From Silene conica (lineage: Eukaryota; Streptophyta; Magnoliopsida; Caryophyllales; Caryophyllaceae), in assembly GCA_029255685.2 (NCBI GenBank), contig CM055319.2, positions 35,117,068 through 35,181,067 of the forward strand: DNA of 64,000 nt, read 5' to 3'. Both the position numbers and the translations under genes were made by a program. Within the stretch, counting starts at the first letter, position 1. Every line of letters begins with the position of its first letter. The notes beneath the pieces are model-generated. The model was not told the DNA's origin. It saw only the letters and a list, made by a program, of their open reading frames with translations, and ran no database searches. This document shows, in pieces, positions 59,819 to 64,000 of this stretch.

Positions 59819-60880
59819 TGTTCGAGCTTGTGTCCTCCACATGTAGTGTGATAACGTCATTGCACATACCCTTGTACGGACAAGTGGGAGATTGTTGGGG
59901 CTGGTGTCCTTGACAGTTAGTACAATGACTTGTTAAATCTCTTAAAGGATCACAAGGGCATACTTAAGTATTATTATCATTTGATCCACGTTTATCAATA
60001 ACGGTTGGCTTGCTAGATAAGTTTGACGTTATTGTCATACGGATGGCGGTGATGAACTGGTCCCTACACGTCACACCTTTAGGACACGTTTGAGAGATGT
60101 GAAGGTATGAAAATACAGTCACATTTATGCCGGATACGACTAAAAAGTTAGTCAGAGGTATTGACTATTAAATTAGTCAATAAGATGTTGAGATTATTAT
60201 TTAATACGGATTAAATAATTTTAGCTAATACGGATTACGTGATTAATTCGTAAATTAAATATAAACGGTTATATTTAATTAAATATTGAATTCGCGTATT
60301 AATATAAACAGTTATATTAATTTAGCTAATTATACAATATCGTATTTTTGTCAGACCATTATTGATGTATCGACTACATTAATATCTGATAACATGTATA
60401 CGATTTATACTAAATACCCGCAAATTATATTTTAGCAAAATGGGTCGAATCACGCATTAGAATAAGGTAAGAGTGGAAAGCCCACTCTTACCCTAATGGA
60501 TCGGCCGACCGAAGGTAATACAAAAGGAGAGGACTTCTCCTTTTGTCAGGTGACTTGTAATTCATAATTCTCACAATTAGGGTTTTGAGAGAGCATCCTT
60601 CTCCCAAAACTCAGATCTCACATCTAAACCTCACAAAACTCTCCCCATATTGCAAGGCAATTGGAGAGCCTTTCTAGCACACGCGATATCGTCTCAAACC
60701 AAGTCTTGGGTGCAAGTTATAGGAGGGAATTTACTTTAATTCCTGTTCTTAGGCCTATTCAAGCAAGGACCCAAGGTTGTAATTCTTTTCATGTTTTTAT
60801 TAACTTATGACTATATTCACAATTGTAAATTTCGTTACAATCCTTCATGTTTAGGGCGAATACATGTTTAATTCCCCACA
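59819..60880 (+). repeat. copia 3' LTR
   Basis: It runs to TTAATTCCCCACA, matches 51054-52114 with scattered differences, and is followed by CGTAG. Confidence 0.94.
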
Positions 60881-60885
60881 CGTAG

Positions 60886-61161
60886 GAGTGAGAGTCGTTT
60901 CCCGCAACGGTCCCACACATATGTTCCCAAATCTCATCTCGTAACCACAAGTGATATCAGTCTTACAACACAACAGTAACATCATCACAATATATCAGAA
61001 ATACCATCACAATCACATAATAGATAATTGAGTAGGGAGAACCCTACCTCAAGGCAAATCACATAAGGCAGAGATCCAATCGATTCTACCACCGTTCCTC
61101 TATCAAATCTCCTCTTAAGATAACATATGGGGTATTACTAACAATCATCACAAACATATTT
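60886..61161. mobile_element. probable gypsy LTR fragment, right part
   Basis: It resumes after the copia target duplication. The style (ATCACAATCACATAATAG, GAACCCTACCTCAAGGC) suggests LTR DNA of a gypsy element, as does the left part at 50510. No coding motif. Confidence 0.45.
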
Positions 61162-62035
61162 TGTTGGAGCTAGTGTCCTCAACAGTTAGTGCGACAGCAC
61201 GTATAAATCTCTTAAAGGAACACAGGGTATACTTTGTATTTTAGCTAGTTGATTCACGTTTATCAATAATGGTTGGCTTGCTAGAAAGTTTGACGTTATT
61301 GTCATACAGATGCCGGTAATCAACTGGTCCCTAAGAGTCACACCTAAAAGATGGAATCTGAGAGATATGACTAGATGAAAATGTAATCATATTGATACCC
61401 TATACGACTAAACGCTTAGTCAATGTAATGATGACATAATTATTTAATACTGATTAAATAATATTAGCTAAGACGAATTAAAATGTTAATTCGTAATTAA
61501 ACATAAAATGTTATATTTAATTATGTGTAATGAAATTATTTAATAAAGATTAAATGATTTAATTAAATATAAAAGGTTATATTTAATTAGTGGATTATAA
61601 ATATAAGATATTTATAAGATAAAACATTACACAAGAGAGAGCGATATAACTGATTCCATAAAGATAGAATTTCGGTCTGAGCAATTATTAAGTTGTCCAG
61701 TTGTTGTGAAGTGTTGTAGGTAAAACCAAATACTGATTTGGGGAATCCTAGTTGATATCTAATAGCAAGGTTGTTTGCAGCTATAAATAGGACATTCACT
61801 CTGCACTTAAAGGGCACGAGTTACACGACTACTTCCCTCCTCTCTCTCTCTCTCTCTGTAGCTTTTATCTTACACAAAATTAAAGGTAATTTTGCAATTT
61901 CTAGCTCAGGAAAGGGTATTTCTCAGGACATTTTGGGTGCAACGATTAGGAGGATATCTGTTTCGATATCTGATCTTAGGCCTTTGCAAGGACAGAAGGT
62001 TAATTCTAAATCTCAATCTTTGTAGAGCTTATTTT
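61162..62035 (+). mobile_element. diverged copia-type LTR fragment with TATA box
   Basis: It begins TGTTGGAGCTAGTGTCCTC and keeps the conserved block CAACTGGTCCCTAAGAGTC near +155. A good TATA box CTATAAATAG is at 61781-61790, followed by a CT microsatellite (about 61838-61858). The 3' end is not clear; the DNA changes to Athila tail sequence near 62036. Confidence 0.7.
61781..61790 (+). promoter_or_regulatory. TATA box in copia-type LTR fragment
   Basis: CTATAAATAG is the best core-promoter match in this fragment, about 620 bp from its start, a usual place for an LTR promoter. Confidence 0.55.
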
Positions 62036-62335
62036 TGAGTTGGAAGATCAGGATACGTTTTATGATCGTTTGTTAGGTTCTAGCTTGGCTTTAACCCCAC
62101 TTTTCCATACATGTCTTGCCCTTTTTGTCTTACTTAGCCTCACATTCCCATATTTTGCAATAGTTCGGCGTGTAATTGACATTGACGGTGGTTGTGCGTG
62201 TGTACGGTGCTTGAAATCATTATTCATACTAGGTTAGCATGCATGATTTATTGGTCGTAGTCTAGGTGAGAGACTATGTTTTCTTCTCCTCTTTTACATA
62301 TAACATATCGCCATTTGCTTTGCTGAGAGAAGCGT
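62036..62335 (+). mobile_element. Athila 3' tail fragment
   Basis: It resembles 46560-46820 and 43690-43960 in order: GCTAGCTTGGCT-like start, CCTCACATTCCC, TTCGGCGTGTAATTGAC, a TTGGTCGTAGTCTAGGTGAG block, GAGAGAAGCG. Clearly diverged, with no LTR attached. Confidence 0.75.
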
Positions 62336-62711
62336 CATAAGATTATTTTCAGGAATCATATCTCTGATATTTGACGCGAAACCATCTACACATTTTTCTG
62401 CTAAGTTAAATTCACATTTTAAAGTGATCAACCGTGAAGCCGACTGTAGCAATGTCATACGACTTCCTACATAAAGAGGTTGTTCGGCATGTTTTAGCAT
62501 TTGGAAAAAAAGCTAATACATTAGGATTTGGAGGTTCATCGACCACCTCGGCGTTAAGAGCATCTTCCCTAATTTGATCAATGCTATCGCGTAACGCATC
62601 TTCTACCATATCCCTATAAGGATTGTCGGAGTGCATTGATGAGCTTTCCTCTTCCTCAACGGAGAATTTCTCTCCGTGACAGGAGGCATTCTGATTCTTC
62701 TTTTCTAACAT
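62336..62711 (-). pseudogene. CACTA (En/Spm) TNP2-like transposase fragment
   Basis: On the minus strand the frame from 62711 reads DNPYRDMVEDAL and DEPPNPNVLAFF; a second frame continues MLKHAEQPLYVGS and LKCEFNLAEKC..IRDMIPEN. This order (acidic EP..N.. run, Phe-Phe, LL..A.QPLY.G, IKCE.N.SEKC) is the N-terminal region of TNP2-type CACTA transposases. The frame changes once near a seven-A run at 62505-62511. Only about 120 codons remain, with no catalytic core or terminal repeats in view, so it is a dead fragment. Identified by pattern memory, not by search. Confidence 0.65.
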
Positions 62712-63501
62712 TGTTCTTGTAGTTCATGAATTATGAAAATTTTAACGATAAAAGTAAACGAATTCATCAGACTAGTACTTCCATAAATCACATGTCAACC
62801 AATTAATAATTCAACACATCGTGATCAGATTCTAAATATAGCAATATGCAATTCAATGTATGGTATAACAATATACTTGGAAAAAAGTTATAAAGATTAT
62901 CATCACAGGGAACTAGACGAAGATAAACCATTAATATACGAAAGAACATCAACAAGATTCACATTGTTCAAATAATCACAATTACGTATAACAATTAGAT
63001 TGTTATATCATGCTAATAAGCTTACCAGTTAAATTTCATTCTACCACTTGGCAAGACTCTTCTCGGATAAACATGATTTTGACATCACATAAGAGCATCA
63101 CATAATTATTTTGAGGTCGTAATACTAGACAGTAAGAGCGTCGGTATAATTGAAACGATTCTATATTAAACTTGACGAAATAAGCAAGGTCACGCTATCA
63201 TATAGTGAGGTTCATATTCATATCATATGCCTACTATTTATGTTACTAGTGCCATATCAGGATATCACGTGGTCACATCACATAATTCACAATTGATTAA
63301 ACTTTTATATGAAACTTACATAACTCACAATTTTACCAATTAAACATTATGCAACAACTTACAAAAATCATAATTAAATAACGACTCGTTAAGATTTTAC
63401 ATGGCTAATCATTTTGAAAATGTGAACGAATATTCTAAACAGTGGAGTTGGAATTATGCATAAACGATAACCACGTTTTAAATGATTTCCTTTACAAAAA
63501 C
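62712..63501. other. unassigned AT-rich DNA
   Basis: About 790 bp with no open frame, LTR end or palindrome array recognised. It may be LTR or transposon flank; nothing supports a call. Confidence 0.4.
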
Positions 63502-64000
63502 TGTTGGAGCAAGTGTCCTCCACAATAGTGCATATACAAAATAAATCTCATTAAGGGAATACATTTGGGATATTCACTAGCAATATTAGTCAACTGATCA
63601 ACGTATATCGGTAACGGTTAGCTGGCTAGGGTTTAACGTTACTGTCGTAAGACGGCGGTGATCAGTTGATCCCTAAAGGTCACACCTAAAGGATGAAAAC
63701 CCAAATAAGAGAATTAATTAATTGTATTTGATACAGTTTAATTTCCGACTTTATGAGTTGAGTTTATATCTTATTTTAATGTGATTAAATAAGAATTAGA
63801 TTTAGTGATTAAAATGTTAGTTCACTAGATATGTAGAGGTTATATGATAATTTGAAAGTAGAGATAATAAGTTATTTATATTTACAAAGAGTTGTAAATT
63901 TAAATAATTAATTATTGTGGGGTACATTATATGATGATATAATGGTGAAATACTACTTAAAATGTTAAGTGTATGTTATTTATTAGTTATGATATTTAAG
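63502..64000 (+). mobile_element. copia-type LTR start, running off right edge
   Basis: It begins TGTTGGAGCAAGTGTCCTCC and keeps the blocks AACTGATCAACG, GGTTAGCTGGCTAG and CAGTTGATCCCTAAAGGTC of the family, then diverges. Whether an interior follows is outside the window. Confidence 0.72.

Larger units (their letters stand above)
51054..60880 (+). mobile_element. older Ty1/copia element of the same family, with a nested solo LTR
   Basis: LTRs at 51054-52114 and 59819-60880, with target duplication CGTAG (51049-51053 and 60881-60885). Same leader, gag-pol and 3' region as 25434-34253 but diverged at several percent, with several breaks (roughly three or four) and a minus-strand solo LTR in the reverse transcriptase region. 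The LTRs differ at visibly more sites than in the young copy, so it is older. Confidence 0.95.

Noticed and set aside
1-64000. Host genes, tRNA, rRNA or plasmid/phage features
   Set aside because: None found on either strand; every long coding signal belongs to a retroelement or the CACTA fragment.

Overview
The window is plant intergenic DNA made almost entirely of LTR retrotransposons inserted into one another. I see no host protein-coding gene, tRNA or rRNA. The mix points to a land plant with a repeat-rich genome: Ty1/copia elements primed by initiator tRNA-Met, Athila-type Ty3/gypsy elements whose primer site resembles the tRNA-Asp type, a gag-only gypsy derivative, and a CACTA transposase scrap. 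I would guess a eudicot, perhaps Caryophyllales, but the sequence does not prove it.

Layout, left to right. 1-4755: a minus-strand copia element running off the left edge. It sits in the 5' LTR of a gag-only gypsy element (4756-10430) that has a 2.7 kb LTR. 10431-11017 and 24896-25195: an older, unclassified segment split by a complete Athila-type element (11018-24895, target duplication CTAAG). That element has gag, protease and an Athila-type third ORF but no visible reverse transcriptase or integrase. The third ORF holds a minus-strand solo LTR (18661-20161, target duplication CTGCT). 25196-48585: a chain of Athila copies joined through shared LTRs. The first copy's 3' tail was hit by a nearly pristine copia element (25434-34253, target duplication CCTCA), and the paralogous unfilled site survives at about 43733-43760. 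The second copy (34674-45473) carries gag-protease-RT-RNase H-integrase and a 1026-bp internal tandem duplication. The third is only a 3' tail plus LTR. 48586-51053: simple repeats and LTR fragments. 51054-60880: an older copia element of the same family (target duplication CGTAG) with a minus-strand solo LTR inside (target duplication CACTC). 60881-64000: LTR fragments, an Athila tail fragment and a CACTA TNP2-like fragment.

The most unusual signal is a set of palindrome arrays. Three classes recur: A (ACTCGATCGAGT), B (GGTCGACC / GGTCGATCGACC) and C (CCGGC-AGCCGG-CCGGC inverted units of about 45 bp). They occur in lineages that are otherwise unrelated. Copies of one copia family carry different classes at the same homologous leader positions. 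In Athila LTRs the arrays lie just upstream of TATA-like boxes, and one Athila element has a second array plus TATA-like box in front of its internal third ORF. I read these as an exchangeable promoter or RNA module shared among elements; that reading is inference. The retroelements are described as fossils, by extent, family, parts and rough number of breaks.
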